A stretch of 44,303 bases of DNA from Bacteroidota bacterium (GTDB lineage Bacteria; Bacteroidota; Bacteroidia; Chitinophagales; Saprospiraceae): positions 103,067 through 147,369 of the forward strand of contig JAHEAQ010000003.1 of the NCBI GenBank assembly GCA_024642705.1, written 5' to 3'. Below are positions 1 to 10,148 of the stretch, one piece after another (position 1 is the stretch's first letter; each line of letters begins with the position of its first letter). The position numbers and the translations under genes were made by a program. The notes under the pieces are model-generated. The model was not told the DNA's origin. It worked only from the letters and a program-made list of their open reading frames with translations, and searched no databases.

Positions 1-42
1 TTCAATTGAGCCATACCATTATCTTTACTCGAAAAAAATACT

Positions 43-1920
43 GTGAATTACCTAACAATTGAAAATGCCACTAAAACCTTTGGAGATAAAACGCTCTTTA
101 CAAATCTTAATCTAAGTATAAATAAAGGTGAAAAAATTGCTTTAGTTGCTAAAAACGGGACTGGTAAAACTACGCTCTTGAGAGTTTTAAATCAAGAGGA
201 ATCTGTAGAAGGCGAGCAAGCAAGAATTATATTTAAAAAAGGAATCACAACCGAATACCTTACCCAGGATTCGCGACTTAATGACGTCAATACAGTTCTA
301 GAAGAAGCTTTGGATAGTAACAATCCACAAATTATGGCCATTCAAAAATATGAAGCAGCCATATACACCAAAAATCAAATTGCCATTCAAGAATGTATTA
401 CAGAAATTGAAGATTTAAAAGCTTGGGACATTGAAGCTCGAGTAAAAGAAATTTTAGGCAGACTTCAGATTCACCAATATGATCAAAAAGTTGGTAGCTT
501 AAGCGGTGGCCAGAAAAAAAGGCTTTCATTGGCTAAAGTGCTCATCAGCAATCCTGATTTTCTCATATTAGATGAACCAACCAACCATTTGGATTTGGAA
601 ATGATCGAATGGTTAGAAGAATATCTTCAACAACCCAATCTTACCGTTTTTATGGTGACGCATGACCGTTATTTTCTAGAGCGTGTTTGCACCATTATAG
701 TAGATTTAGAAGAACAGAAATTAGCTTCATTCAGAGGCAATTATTCAGAATATTTGGAGAAAAAAGCAAGCATTCAACAGACTGAACAAGTTAATCTCCA
801 AAAGCTAAAAAAATTATATTCTAAAGAATTAGATTGGATCAGAAGGCAACCAAGAGCCAGAGGTACTAAAGCAAAATCTAGGGTCGATAACTTTCAAGAA
901 ATCAAAGAAAAAGCCCACCAGAAATTAAACGATGATCAAGTAGAATTTATCATCCAATCTGAAAGACTGGGAAGTAAAATTTTAGAAGCATATTATGTAA
1001 ACAAATCTTTCGGTGAGTTAAAAGTGTTAGACGATTTTTACTATAAATTCAAAAAAGGTGAAAAAATAGGAATCGTTGGACCGAATGGTGTCGGTAAAAC
1101 AACTTTTGTAAAATTATTAACACAACAAATAGAGCCAGACAACGGCAGTGTTGTTATTGGAGAAACAGTCAAATTTGGTGTTTTTTCGCAAGATGGACTC
1201 GATTTAGGAGAAGACAAAAGAGTCATTGATGTGGTTAGAGATGTTGCAGAATATATTCCCTTGGAGAAAGGAATGAAACTAACAGCAACTTCACTCTTGG
1301 AAAAATTTCTTTTTACTCGAAATCAACAGCAAGTTTATTATTCTCAATTAAGCGGCGGAGAAAAAAGAAGGCTCTATTTGCTAACAGTATTGATGCAAAA
1401 TCCAAATTTCCTCATTCTTGATGAACCAACAAATGATTTAGACATTGTTACGCTAAATGTTTTGGAAGAATATTTACAATCTTTTAAAGGTTGTCTAATG
1501 ATTATATCTCACGATAGGTATTTCATGGATAAAATTGTAGATCATATATTTGTTTTGAGACCAGGCGGAAAAGTAAAGGATTTTAATGGAAATTATTCGC
1601 AATTCAAAGAACATGAAAAACTTCTTTTGGACGAAGAAAAAGAAACTAAGAAACCTGAAACTACTCCAGACAATTCAAAAACAAGTTCTTCCAATTCAGA
1701 TAATAAAAAATTGAGCTATAATGATAAGCGCAGGATGGATGCTATTGAAAAAGAATTGGCAGTTAGTGAAAAAAGAAAACAAATTCTAACCGAAAAATTC
1801 TCAGATACGAGTTTAAGTTCCAACGAAATGAGCGAACTTTCAAAGGAAATGGGACTTTTAATGAATAGAATAGAAGAAATTGAAATGGAATGGTTGGAAA
1901 TTGTTGATAAACTCAATTAG
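43..1920 (+). CDS. ABC-F family ATPase, Uup-like
   Basis: This is a soluble tandem ATPase of the ABC-F family, whose members act on the ribosome or in DNA-transposition phenotypes rather than in transport. It has two ABC domains and no membrane segments. The first Walker A (about residues 35-43) reads AKNGTGKT, with Ala in place of the usual first Gly; the second (about 344-352) is canonical GPNGVGKT. Both signature motifs (LSGGQKKR, LSGGEKRR) and both Walker B motifs (LILDEPTNHLD, LILDEPTNDLD) are present. The linker between domains carries the basic RRQPRARGTKAKSR stretch. The charged C-terminal 90 residues look like the coiled-coil DNA-binding tail of Uup. An in-frame stop lies 36 bases upstream of the GTG at 43 with no ATG between, so GTG is the likely start. 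The ABC-F family is certain; the Uup subtype rests on the C-terminal coiled coil. Confidence 0.93.
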   Translation: MNYLTIENATKTFGDKTLFTNLNLSINKGEKIALVAKNGTGKTTLLRVLNQEESVEGEQARIIFKKGITTEYLTQDSRLNDVNTVLEEALDSNNPQIMAIQKYEAAIYTKNQIAIQECITEIEDLKAWDIEARVKEILGRLQIHQYDQKVGSLSGGQKKRLSLAKVLISNPDFLILDEPTNHLDLEMIEWLEEYLQQPNLTVFMVTHDRYFLERVCTIIVDLEEQKLASFRGNYSEYLEKKASIQQTEQVNLQKLKKLYSKELDWIRRQPRARGTKAKSRVDNFQEIKEKAHQKLNDDQVEFIIQSERLGSKILEAYYVNKSFGELKVLDDFYYKFKKGEKIGIVGPNGVGKTTFVKLLTQQIEPDNGSVVIGETVKFGVFSQDGLDLGEDKRVIDVVRDVAEYIPLEKGMKLTATSLLEKFLFTRNQQQVYYSQLSGGEKRRLYLLTVLMQNPNFLILDEPTNDLDIVTLNVLEEYLQSFKGCLMIISHDRYFMDKIVDHIFVLRPGGKVKDFNGNYSQFKEHEKLLLDEEKETKKPETTPDNSKTSSSNSDNKKLSYNDKRRMDAIEKELAVSEKRKQILTEKFSDTSLSSNEMSELSKEMGLLMNRIEEIEMEWLEIVDKLN

Positions 1921-1961
1921 AAAGCATCCAAAAATTCAATAAGGCTTACAATTCAGGTTCA

Positions 1962-4427
1962 TTAGGATATTTTCTTGTTTATGACTTTATGGTAATCCAG
2001 AAAATAAAGCACTTTTAAATTCATGGAGAAATTATTGTTGTATTCGTATACGGATTTTACACTATTTAAATAATTAGTTCTCAATTCTTGAGGATCTTCA
2101 CTGTTTGAAGCAAAGTTCTTAATAACAAAAACCAAATCACTTCCAGGAGCAAATCTCCAATTGTACACCAAATCCATGTTCAATAGATTGAAATTCCTGT
2201 CGTAAGTATTACGACCATCTTCATCCTTTTCCACGATTTCAATTTCATCTAAATTACCTTCTACATTTAGCAAATGAAAATCATTATAAATTACTTTTGA
2301 CCAATAATGCCTTCCAATCAGATTAATGTACATATTTTCATTAAAAATTACTTTTGTCGATATCTCATTTACAATGGTATTCCTGTCTCTTTTTCCAAAA
2401 ATTATTGCCTCTGGTATGTTCTCTACTATAATTGAATTCGATACAAAACCAACGTCATTGTTTGAAATACTTTGATTGTAACTCCAATCTAAGCTCAATC
2501 TATCATTCGCTCTCCACCTAGGTCTGATTTGAAATGAATAACTGTTCCTTTCTTCTTCATTGAAAATTCTATAATTCATATTGGCATCAAAAGCAATCGG
2601 CTTATTGTAATTTGAAGAAATAAAAGATCCTACCATAAAATTAGTAGGAAAAGTATAAAATTGGCTATAATTACCAGTTCTCGGTTCAAAATAATCATAA
2701 GTCTTCACAGGCTCTAATCTAAAAAAACCTCCAGTTCCGATAAAACCACTTGTCCTTAAAAATCCATTTCCTGTAATTGCAAAATCTGTAAAGACATTAG
2801 GTGAAACAAGTCTTTTATAATCCGTTCTTAATCTGATACTGTAACGATTAATTCTGCTGTTCGTCGGGTCAAAATTATTATATGAACCATTAAGTAATAC
2901 AGTTCTTTCATTTGGGGATCTTAAAAACCCAATGTCATTGATATCATAATTCGGGCTCTCTTCAGAATAATAAACACTGTAATTATAATTTCCACTTATC
3001 TTTCCAATATTTAATCTGTAGGTATAACCAATATCTTCGCTATCCGCATAATATTTTTGGCTCACCGCTGTCGATCCTGCTAGTTGATATTTTTGATCTT
3101 CAGTCAAAAGAGAAAATTCAGCCCCAGTAACATTTGCGTCATAAGCTTCTCCAAATCTTGAAACATTGGTATTGATAAATGAAACAAAGGAATTATTTTT
3201 CAATTGCTGATCAGCTACAACAACATTGAAATTGGTTAAAGGATTAACTTCTATTTCAGTCATTTGCCCATCATTATCTGTGTAATATGCACTACTTCTG
3301 TCAACAATAGCATTGAAAACTCCAATTCCAAGTCCTTTTTTTGTTCGTCCTGATAATTTACTCGCATTTAACAATTGCGTTTTGGTGGCATAATCAGATA
3401 CGATAATACCATTATCTTCAAGTTCCCTAACTTCGGAAAGGTTGAACGGTGAACCTCCTATTCTTCGAGAATAGAAAAGACCCGCTTTGTTAAATAATTC
3501 TGTGCCTTCCGTGAAAAAAGCTCTATTTTCATCAAATTGCACTTCAAAAGGGCTTAAATTTAAAATCTCTTCATCAAACTTAACTTGGCTGAAATCTGGA
3601 ATTAATGTCATATCTAAAGTAAATGCATCATTGATCCCATACTTCAAATCTAATCCTCCGCTGAATCCTGAACTTTGTGAATTTTCTTGCTTGGTATTTA
3701 CACTTCCTCCGAATGATACATAAGGAGTAATCATTATTCTAACAGGAGTTTTAATATCTTTAATACCTTCTAATGTGCCTGATTGATTGATAAATCCGTT
3801 TATTTTGGGGTCAATTGGATTCCAAAAACTTTTTTCCCTCAATCTTCTCACTTCCCTTCCAAAATTAATATTCCAATTCTGAATAGCAGTTTCTGGAAAT
3901 CTTAAAGCTGAATATGGAATTTCCATTTCTACAATCCAACCTTCATCTGTAATTTTAACTTTAGAATTCCACACAGCATCCCAGTTGTCATCTTCATCTT
4001 TTGGCAAAATTTTAAAATCGCTCTGAACTCCTGCTGCAGTCACACTAAATCCAAAACCATTAATTCCAGATTGATATGGGTCAATAACGACTGTAAAAAA
4101 ACTTGCATTTCCAGTTTCATCTCGAGCTGTTAATTGGCGCATAATTTTCTCTGGATTTGGATCCTTCATAAATGCACCTATATAGAGAGAATTGTCGTTA
4201 TATAAAATTTTGACCTCTGTTTCAAATGAAGATTTCACTCCAGGATTAGGTTCAATATTTGTAAAATCATCAGCTATAGCAGCAATTTTCCATTGTTCCT
4301 CATCTAAAATTCCGTCAATTATTATAGTAGACTCAATTCTGGCTGCATTGATTGTTCGTTTTATAATATTACCTGCCCCTGCAATTATTGGGCAAAAAAT
4401 TAAAAAAAATAAGATTTTCTTTCTCAC
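1962..4427 (-). CDS. DUF5916 outer-membrane protein with CBM9-like N-terminal domain
   Basis: The 821-residue product begins with a signal peptide (about residues 1-19, hydrophobic IFCPIIAG). A domain resembling carbohydrate-binding family 9 (DOMON-like) follows at about 25-200, with the typical IIDGILDEEQWKIA opening and an LYIGAFMKDPNPEKI strand. The rest (about 220-821) has alternating hydrophobic and polar strands rich in Asn, Tyr and Phe, as expected of the DUF5916 beta-barrel-like region. Known family members are predicted outer-membrane proteins of Bacteroidota whose substrate is unknown; I do not assign one. The gene is convergent with the ABC-F gene, stands alone, and is separated by 225 AT-rich bases from the end of hemL. 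No SusC/D partners are next to it. Confidence 0.85.
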   Translation of the reverse strand: MRKKILFFLIFCPIIAGAGNIIKRTINAARIESTIIIDGILDEEQWKIAAIADDFTNIEPNPGVKSSFETEVKILYNDNSLYIGAFMKDPNPEKIMRQLTARDETGNASFFTVVIDPYQSGINGFGFSVTAAGVQSDFKILPKDEDDNWDAVWNSKVKITDEGWIVEMEIPYSALRFPETAIQNWNINFGREVRRLREKSFWNPIDPKINGFINQSGTLEGIKDIKTPVRIMITPYVSFGGSVNTKQENSQSSGFSGGLDLKYGINDAFTLDMTLIPDFSQVKFDEEILNLSPFEVQFDENRAFFTEGTELFNKAGLFYSRRIGGSPFNLSEVRELEDNGIIVSDYATKTQLLNASKLSGRTKKGLGIGVFNAIVDRSSAYYTDNDGQMTEIEVNPLTNFNVVVADQQLKNNSFVSFINTNVSRFGEAYDANVTGAEFSLLTEDQKYQLAGSTAVSQKYYADSEDIGYTYRLNIGKISGNYNYSVYYSEESPNYDINDIGFLRSPNERTVLLNGSYNNFDPTNSRINRYSIRLRTDYKRLVSPNVFTDFAITGNGFLRTSGFIGTGGFFRLEPVKTYDYFEPRTGNYSQFYTFPTNFMVGSFISSNYNKPIAFDANMNYRIFNEEERNSYSFQIRPRWRANDRLSLDWSYNQSISNNDVGFVSNSIIVENIPEAIIFGKRDRNTIVNEISTKVIFNENMYINLIGRHYWSKVIYNDFHLLNVEGNLDEIEIVEKDEDGRNTYDRNFNLLNMDLVYNWRFAPGSDLVFVIKNFASNSEDPQELRTNYLNSVKSVYEYNNNFSMNLKVLYFLDYHKVINKKIS

Positions 4428-4652
4428 AATTCTTGTTTTGTAGATTTGCTAAACTATACAATTTATTAGATAGGCCAATCAGGTTATTGGTTAATAACAA
4501 TTTGTTAACGAATAAAATTTGGGTCTATTTTGTACGAAATAAGAAAATGTACAAATCACTTTCACAAAAATGAAAACCTTTAATTGCAAGTATAGATTAT
4601 AGTAATACTATTAGTCTTTAAAAATCACTTAATTTGTGGTTTTAAAAACCTG

Positions 4653-5942
4653 TCAAAATTTTCGAAAAACATCTAAAATTTGTTCTATCTCGGGAGTTCC
4701 TATTTCTTTGCTAATAAACCATGTTTCGAATGCACTAGGAGGAAAATAAACGCCATTTTCTAGGCCGTAATGAAATAAGCGTTTGAACGTTAAAACATCA
4801 GTTGTCTTGGCTGTTTTGTAATTAATCACTTTTTCATTTGTAAAAAAAACGCTAATCATCGAACCAATAGAATTAATATGATGTGGAATTTTTCTTTCTT
4901 CAAGAATAGTATGAATATTCTGATGTAATATTTGAGTAGTCTGCTCAATTTTATTATATATTTCTGGATTTTCCATTAACAAACTTAATGTAATGAACCC
5001 TGATGCCATTGCAATGGGATTTCCAGATAATGTGCCTGCTTGATAAACAGGTCCAAGAGGAGATAAATGATTAAAGATTTCATTTCTGCCTCCAAATGCT
5101 CCTACGGGCAAGCCGCCGCCAATAATTTTTCCAAAACAAATAATATCTGCATTTATATTAAACTTTTCTTGCGCTCCACCTTTCGCGAGCCTAAAACCTG
5201 TCATTACCTCATCCAAAATAAAAAGTGATCCATGCTTTTGACAAAGTTTTTTCAAACCTTCCAAAAAACCATCTTCAGGAAGAATACATCCCATGTTACC
5301 TGCAACCGGTTCAATTATTAATGCTGCTATATCATCGTATTTTTCAAATAATTTTTGCACGGATTCAAGATCGTTATATTCAGCAATAAGCGTATCTGCT
5401 GCGGTGGCTTTTGTCACGCCAGGAGAATTCGGATTCCCCAATGTCAAAGCTCCACTTCCTGCTTCAACAAGAAAACTATCATAATGACCATGATAACAAC
5501 CTGCAAACTTTATAATTTTATTTCGACCTGTAAAACCTCTTGCGAGTCGAACAGCACTCATACATGCTTCGGTGCCCGAGTTAACCATCCTTACCATCTC
5601 CAATTCTGGAACCATTTTGCAAATTAACTCTGCAATTCTAAGCTCGCTTTCAGTTGGAGTACCATAAGTGAAAGAATGTTGAGCCTGTTCTGTAATTGCA
5701 GCAATTACTTCCGGATGCGCATGACCTAGAATCATCGGCCCCCAAGAATTGATCAAATCAATGTACTTATTCCCATCGACGTCATAAAGAAATGCACCTT
5801 TCGCCCTCTCAATGAAAACAGGAGTACCCCCGACTGAATTGAAAGCTCTTACGGGAGAATTAACGCCCCCAGGGATGTGCTTTTTTGATAATTCAAATAA
5901 TTTTTCACTTCTATGAATATTGTAATTGCTCATTTGTGACAT
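4653..5942 (-). CDS. hemL: Glutamate-1-semialdehyde 2,1-aminomutase
   Basis: HemL converts glutamate-1-semialdehyde to 5-aminolevulinate using pyridoxal phosphate, the second step of the C5 heme pathway, in the cytoplasm. The 429-residue length is normal. The sequence shows the family start ([10 protein letters not shown]), the cofactor-contacting [12 protein letters not shown] segment, LDEVMTGFR, and the PLP-binding lysine in [12 protein letters not shown] (about Lys272). It is the last gene of the minus-strand hemA-C-E-F-L operon, 16 bases after hemF. It works directly after HemA, which is the first gene of the same operon. Confidence 0.97.
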   Translation of the reverse strand: MSQMSNYNIHRSEKLFELSKKHIPGGVNSPVRAFNSVGGTPVFIERAKGAFLYDVDGNKYIDLINSWGPMILGHAHPEVIAAITEQAQHSFTYGTPTESELRIAELICKMVPELEMVRMVNSGTEACMSAVRLARGFTGRNKIIKFAGCYHGHYDSFLVEAGSGALTLGNPNSPGVTKATAADTLIAEYNDLESVQKLFEKYDDIAALIIEPVAGNMGCILPEDGFLEGLKKLCQKHGSLFILDEVMTGFRLAKGGAQEKFNINADIICFGKIIGGGLPVGAFGGRNEIFNHLSPLGPVYQAGTLSGNPIAMASGFITLSLLMENPEIYNKIEQTTQILHQNIHTILEERKIPHHINSIGSMISVFFTNEKVINYKTAKTTDVLTFKRLFHYGLENGVYFPPSAFETWFISKEIGTPEIEQILDVFRKF

Positions 5943-5958
5943 TTGCTTTTTCTTTCAA

Positions 5959-6858
5959 TTAAACCCATTGTTTGGGTTTTAAAATTTCAAATAATTTTTC
6001 TTCTTCACTACCAAACTCTGGATGATGATTATATTCCCATCTCACTCGGGGTGGCAAACTCATCAATATAGATTCTGTTCTCCCGCTAGTTTTAAGGCCA
6101 AACAATGTTCCCCTATCGTGTATAAGATTAAATTCAACGTAACGACCTCTTCGAATCTCTTGCCACTCTCGTTGAGAATCATTGAATATAATGTCTTTTC
6201 TTTTTTCTATTATAGGTATGTAAGCTTGAATAAACGAATCCCCTATGGAAATTGTAAAATCAAATAAATGTTCAATTGATTTTTCCTTAGACGGTTTCAG
6301 ATAATCAAAAAAAACGCCGCCGATGCCTCTATGCTCATTTCTATGTGCATTATAAAAATATGAATCACATTGATTTTTAAAATCTGAATAGTATGTTTTA
6401 TCAAAACGGTCACAATCGTTTTTCAAAACTGTATGAAAATGTATAACGTCTTCAACAAACGGATAAAATGGAGTTAGATCCATTCCACCACCAAACCACG
6501 AATCAACCAATTTACTATCCTTATATAATTCAAAATACCTTATATTAAAATGGACTGTCGGAGCAAATGGATTCAATGGATGAATTACCAATGAAATCCC
6601 TGATGCATAGAACGAAGCGGAAATTGCATTTAACCTTTCTTGCATTTCGATAGGTAAAACTCCATTTACAATAGATATGTTAACTCCGCCTTTTTCAATG
6701 TATTTGCCTTTCGTTAAAATTTTTGAACAACCCCCTCCACCACCTGGCCTATCCCAGTTATCTTCAATAATTTTCACTTCTGGATCAACAAGTTGAAAAG
6801 CGGAAACAATTTGATTCTGAATCCTTTTTATATTCTCCTCAAATTTTTCTTTAATCAT
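5959..6858 (-). CDS. hemF: Oxygen-dependent coproporphyrinogen III oxidase
   Basis: HemF oxidatively decarboxylates two propionates of coproporphyrinogen III to vinyl groups, giving protoporphyrinogen IX, and needs molecular oxygen. At 299 residues it is full length. Characteristic stretches are visible: the Gly-rich GGGGGCSKIL near residue 40, PTVHFNIRYFEL, WFGGGMDLTPFYP, HRGIGGVFFDYL, and the C-terminal RGTLFGLKTSGRTESILMS. The start overlaps the hemE stop by 8 bases, indicating translational coupling. Using the aerobic enzyme rather than HemN suggests heme is made under oxic conditions, although a hemN elsewhere cannot be excluded. Confidence 0.97.
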   Translation of the reverse strand: MIKEKFEENIKRIQNQIVSAFQLVDPEVKIIEDNWDRPGGGGGCSKILTKGKYIEKGGVNISIVNGVLPIEMQERLNAISASFYASGISLVIHPLNPFAPTVHFNIRYFELYKDSKLVDSWFGGGMDLTPFYPFVEDVIHFHTVLKNDCDRFDKTYYSDFKNQCDSYFYNAHRNEHRGIGGVFFDYLKPSKEKSIEHLFDFTISIGDSFIQAYIPIIEKRKDIIFNDSQREWQEIRRGRYVEFNLIHDRGTLFGLKTSGRTESILMSLPPRVRWEYNHHPEFGSEEEKLFEILKPKQWV

Positions 6859-7876
6859 TTTTATACTTATAGCTTTTTACCGTATTTACAAATAGCTTAG
6901 CTTTTTCTACAGGAATATTCGGAAGTATTCCATGTCCTAGGTTTGCTATATATGGCCTTCCTTGAAAAGATTTAATCATATCATTAGTTGAATTGATTAA
7001 TGTTTCATCTGATGAAAGTAATAAAGATGGATCTAAGTTGCCTTGCATTGCAATATTTGGTTGAATTATTGACTTAGCATAATCTGCTCCAATCGTCCAA
7101 TCTAATCCCAAACCATTGCATTCAAGACGGTTAAGATCTTCCAAGACATGCCAACCTCCTTTTGCAAATATAATTTTGGGAAATCCGGGGATTGCATCAC
7201 ATATTTTTTTAATATATGGAAAACTAAACTTCAAATAATTAGCTTTATCTAATAATCCTCCCCAACTATCAAATAGCTGAAATGCGTCTATACCTGAGGC
7301 AATTTGATTCTTAAGATATTCTATAGTTGATTCTGTTATTTTTTCCAAGACTTTCATTGCCAAATCAGGTTGACTAAAAGCAAATGATTTTGCTTCAGAA
7401 AAATCTTTAGATCCTTTGCCTTGAATCATATAGCAAAATACAGTCCATGGTGCTCCTGCAAATCCAATCAAAGGAATATTGCTTGGCAATTCTTGTTTAA
7501 TCATTTGTATGCATGAGCTAACTGTAGGCATTCTTTCCACAACATCAAATGTGTTCAAGGCGTCACAATCCGCATATGTTTTTATGGTTTTTTCTAAAAG
7601 CGGCCCTTTCCCTGGAATTAGTCTTACATCAATACCCAAAACCTTAGGAATAACCAGTATATCTGAAAAAAGTATTGCCGCATCTACACCTATCTGGTTT
7701 ATTGGCATTACAGTAATTTCCGTAGCGAGTTCTGGAGTTTCTACTCGATCAAAGAAGCTATATTTTTCTCTTAATTTCATATAATCAGGAAGATATCTTC
7801 CTGCTTGGCGCATCATCCACACAGGAGGCCTATCCGTGATTTCGCCATTTAATGCTTTTAAAAATATACTATTCAT
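6851..7876 (-). CDS. hemE: Uroporphyrinogen decarboxylase
   Basis: HemE removes four acetate carboxyls from uroporphyrinogen III to give coproporphyrinogen III. The 341-residue protein has the family N-terminal signature RPPVWMMRQAGRYLPDY (about residues 16-32), which supplies the active-site arginines. It also has the GFAGAPWTVFCYMIQG motif and a C-terminal NLGHGILPNIPVEK. Its ATG directly abuts the hemC stop codon (TAA followed at once by ATG), so the two are probably translationally coupled. It sits in the middle of the heme operon, whose gene order roughly follows the pathway. Confidence 0.97.
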   Translation of the reverse strand: MNSIFLKALNGEITDRPPVWMMRQAGRYLPDYMKLREKYSFFDRVETPELATEITVMPINQIGVDAAILFSDILVIPKVLGIDVRLIPGKGPLLEKTIKTYADCDALNTFDVVERMPTVSSCIQMIKQELPSNIPLIGFAGAPWTVFCYMIQGKGSKDFSEAKSFAFSQPDLAMKVLEKITESTIEYLKNQIASGIDAFQLFDSWGGLLDKANYLKFSFPYIKKICDAIPGFPKIIFAKGGWHVLEDLNRLECNGLGLDWTIGADYAKSIIQPNIAMQGNLDPSLLLSSDETLINSTNDMIKSFQGRPYIANLGHGILPNIPVEKAKLFVNTVKSYKYKND

Positions 7877-8785
7877 TTATTGGAATTTGATTTTATCCAT
7901 AATCCGTTTACCACCCTTTTCGAGTATTTCCTCAACCCATTTTGGAATGTAGTTTAAAGCTTGACTTTTTTCAACAGTCTCACTAATATAAAAAGCTTCA
8001 ATGCCCTCAGGATCATGAATGCAGGCTTTGAAATACAATACATTTGCAGAAATTCTAGCCAATGCGCCAATTGGAGCGGAGCAGCCACCTTCAAGTTTGT
8101 TCAGAAATAATCTTTCTGTTTTGGCACATAACTCAACATCGTTGTCCTGCAATTGGATTAATATTGAATTCAATGTTTGATTGGATCGAAGATAACTGGC
8201 ACCAAGTATTCCCTGGCATGGTGAGGGAATCATCCAATTTAATTCCAAACAGTTTTCATTTATTAGATTCAATCTTGACAATCCAGAATAAGCCATAATT
8301 ATTCCATCCCAATTAGATTGGTACAATTTTTCAATTCGAGTAGGGACATTTCCACGTAAGTTTTCAAACGTACTAGATGGGTATTTATATTTCCATTGTG
8401 CTTTTCTTCTTATTGAGCCAGTCCCAATAATGAAATTAGAGGAATTAATATTTCTATTAATGTTATTTTTCATTAGAACATCGCTAGGATTTTCCCTTTT
8501 TCCAATACTCACTATTTCAATTCCAACTGGCGGCAGTGTTGGATAATCCTTAAGTGAATGAATAGCCAAATCAATCTCGCCATCTAATACCTTTTGGTCT
8601 AAAGTTTTAGTAAATACACCGATTTGAGAAAAATTTTGCAATTTTGTTTCTTGATCTATATCACCAAATGAATCTATTTCGATTAATTCAGAATTTATTC
8701 CAATTTCAGAAAGTTTTCCCCTTAAGTAATTGGCTTGCCATAATGCAAGTTTGCTTTTTCTAGTACCGATTCTAATAAAATTCAT
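7877..8785 (-). CDS. hemC: Hydroxymethylbilane synthase (porphobilinogen deaminase)
   Basis: HemC polymerises four porphobilinogen units into hydroxymethylbilane on a dipyrromethane cofactor. The 302-residue product opens with IRIGTRKSKLALWQA and contains the LAIHSLKDYPT active-site stretch, GTGSIRRKAQW, RGNVPTRIEKL, and the cofactor-attachment cysteine in LEGGCSAPIGA (Cys235). Only one base separates it from the upstream hemA stop, and it abuts hemE downstream. In many Bacteroidota hemD (uroporphyrinogen-III synthase) is next to or fused with hemC. Here there is neither a fused C-terminal domain nor an adjacent hemD. Confidence 0.96.
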   Translation of the reverse strand: MNFIRIGTRKSKLALWQANYLRGKLSEIGINSELIEIDSFGDIDQETKLQNFSQIGVFTKTLDQKVLDGEIDLAIHSLKDYPTLPPVGIEIVSIGKRENPSDVLMKNNINRNINSSNFIIGTGSIRRKAQWKYKYPSSTFENLRGNVPTRIEKLYQSNWDGIIMAYSGLSRLNLINENCLELNWMIPSPCQGILGASYLRSNQTLNSILIQLQDNDVELCAKTERLFLNKLEGGCSAPIGALARISANVLYFKACIHDPEGIEAFYISETVEKSQALNYIPKWVEEILEKGGKRIMDKIKFQ

Positions 8786-8786
8786 A

Positions 8787-9959
8787 TTAGGAATTTGTTG
8801 TACTATTTCGCACCTTTCGAATCCACTCCTTTGTTAATTGCTCAAACAGTTCGTCAGTATATTTGTCTAAAAAAGCTTTAGAAATATTATGATTATCAAA
8901 TTTAATATCAGAAAGTATTTCCGATTTTAATTGGTTTAGCTCTCCTTTTAATTCAGAAAACATGGGCATACTTGTTTTGATCATGAACCATTGATTTAAT
9001 TCCTGCAAATTTGATTCTTGAATTCTTTTCACTTTTTCAATTTCCGCTTTTCTCTTATTTAAATTTTCATTTACAATTGATGACAATTGATCAATATTTA
9101 GTAAAGTGAATCCTTTCAGATTATTGATTTGGGGATCAATATTCATTGGAACAGAAAGGTCCAAAAGTACTTTAGTGTTGCCTCCTTCAATCATTTCAGC
9201 ATTAATAATATAATGGTCTGCATTTGTTGCGCAAATGATTACCTCAAAAAATTTTATCTTTTCAGGAATTTTTTCGAACGGTATAAAGCCCATCTTATTT
9301 TTTGATGATACCTCTTTTGCTTTTTCTAAAGATCTATTTGAAACTGTAATTTTGGAACCTGGCACAATTTTGAGTAAATGATCAAGTGAATGCATTCCAA
9401 TTTTTCCTGTTCCTATTAATAAGAAATTGCTTTTCTTAAAATCAAAATCAATTTTTTTCAAATACTCAATACCCGCATAGCTAGTTGAACTAGCTCCATT
9501 GTAAAATTGGGTTTCTACTCTTGCCTTTTTAGCACTATGAATTCCGCTATTGATTATTCGCTCCCAAGTCCCTGAAAGCATTTTAGATCTTTTAGAAATC
9601 AAACAGAATTTTTTCACTTGACCCAAAATTTCAAAATCTCCAATAATTTGAGATTCTAAGCCATTGCAGATGCTAAAAAAATATTGAATCGCATCCTTTC
9701 CAATTTTTAACTTAAAATATTGATGCTCTATCTCTTTCTTATAAACATGCAAGGTAAGAATTGACATAGCTTTGTCATGAAATCTTTTTGGAAGAAAGAA
9801 CTCGGTTCTATTACATGTGGATATAATAAGTGCATTATCGATACCAATTGACTTAAAGGTTTCGTAAGTCGCAACAATCTCCTCATCAGAAAGTGCGTAT
9901 TCTTGCCTTTTTTCAATATTTGCCTTTTTATAATTAATACCGATTACAAGCCAATCCAA
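8787..9959 (-). CDS. hemA: Glutamyl-tRNA reductase
   Basis: HemA reduces glutamyl-tRNA(Glu) to glutamate-1-semialdehyde with NADPH, the committed step of C5 heme synthesis. The catalytic cysteine lies in ISTCNRTEF (Cys49). The NADP-binding domain shows LLIGTGKIG at about residues 180-188, and the long C-terminal helices of the dimerisation domain follow. The only start that keeps the conserved N-terminus is a TTG at 9959 (MDWLVIGINYKKA); an in-frame TAA lies two codons upstream. It is the first gene of the heme operon, and a -7-like box lies about 30 bases upstream, so regulation of the whole operon probably acts here. Confidence 0.95.
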   Translation of the reverse strand: MDWLVIGINYKKANIEKRQEYALSDEEIVATYETFKSIGIDNALIISTCNRTEFFLPKRFHDKAMSILTLHVYKKEIEHQYFKLKIGKDAIQYFFSICNGLESQIIGDFEILGQVKKFCLISKRSKMLSGTWERIINSGIHSAKKARVETQFYNGASSTSYAGIEYLKKIDFDFKKSNFLLIGTGKIGMHSLDHLLKIVPGSKITVSNRSLEKAKEVSSKNKMGFIPFEKIPEKIKFFEVIICATNADHYIINAEMIEGGNTKVLLDLSVPMNIDPQINNLKGFTLLNIDQLSSIVNENLNKRKAEIEKVKRIQESNLQELNQWFMIKTSMPMFSELKGELNQLKSEILSDIKFDNHNISKAFLDKYTDELFEQLTKEWIRKVRNSTTNS

Positions 9960-9989
9960 AATTTATTCTTTGATTTTTTATAAGTATCG

Positions 9990-9997
9990 CAAAAGTA
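9990..9997 (-). promoter_or_regulatory. Candidate Bacteroidota -7 box for the hemA operon
   Basis: The minus strand reads TACTTTTG, matching TAnnTTTG, about 30 bases upstream of the hemA TTG start. A weak ATTG-like -33 element lies about 16 bases further upstream. It lies in the divergent hemA/hemH gap. The match is exact, but the -33 element is poor. Confidence 0.4.
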
Positions 9998-10121
9998 AAC
10001 GCAAGATCATTTACAATTATTTATTCTGTGTCATTTAAATGTAAAATTCCAATTTTTCTTTATGTTTTGTCATAAAATTGTAAAATCAATATTCATTCTT
10101 CCTATAAATATAGGGCTTTTC

Positions 10122-10129
10122 TATTTTTG
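10122..10129 (+). promoter_or_regulatory. Candidate Bacteroidota -7 box for hemH-hemG
   Basis: TATTTTTG matches TAnnTTTG and ends 19 bases before the hemH ATG, implying a short leader. No convincing TTTG lies at the expected -33 distance, so this rests on the -7 match and its position in the divergent heme intergenic region. Confidence 0.38.
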
Positions 10130-10148
10130 ACCCCAAACTAAATGATTA

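Noticed and set aside
4388-4573. Plus-strand frame of 61 codons antisense to the DUF5916 start
   Set aside because: It mostly reads the antisense of a signal peptide region and AT-rich spacer; no recognisable domain.
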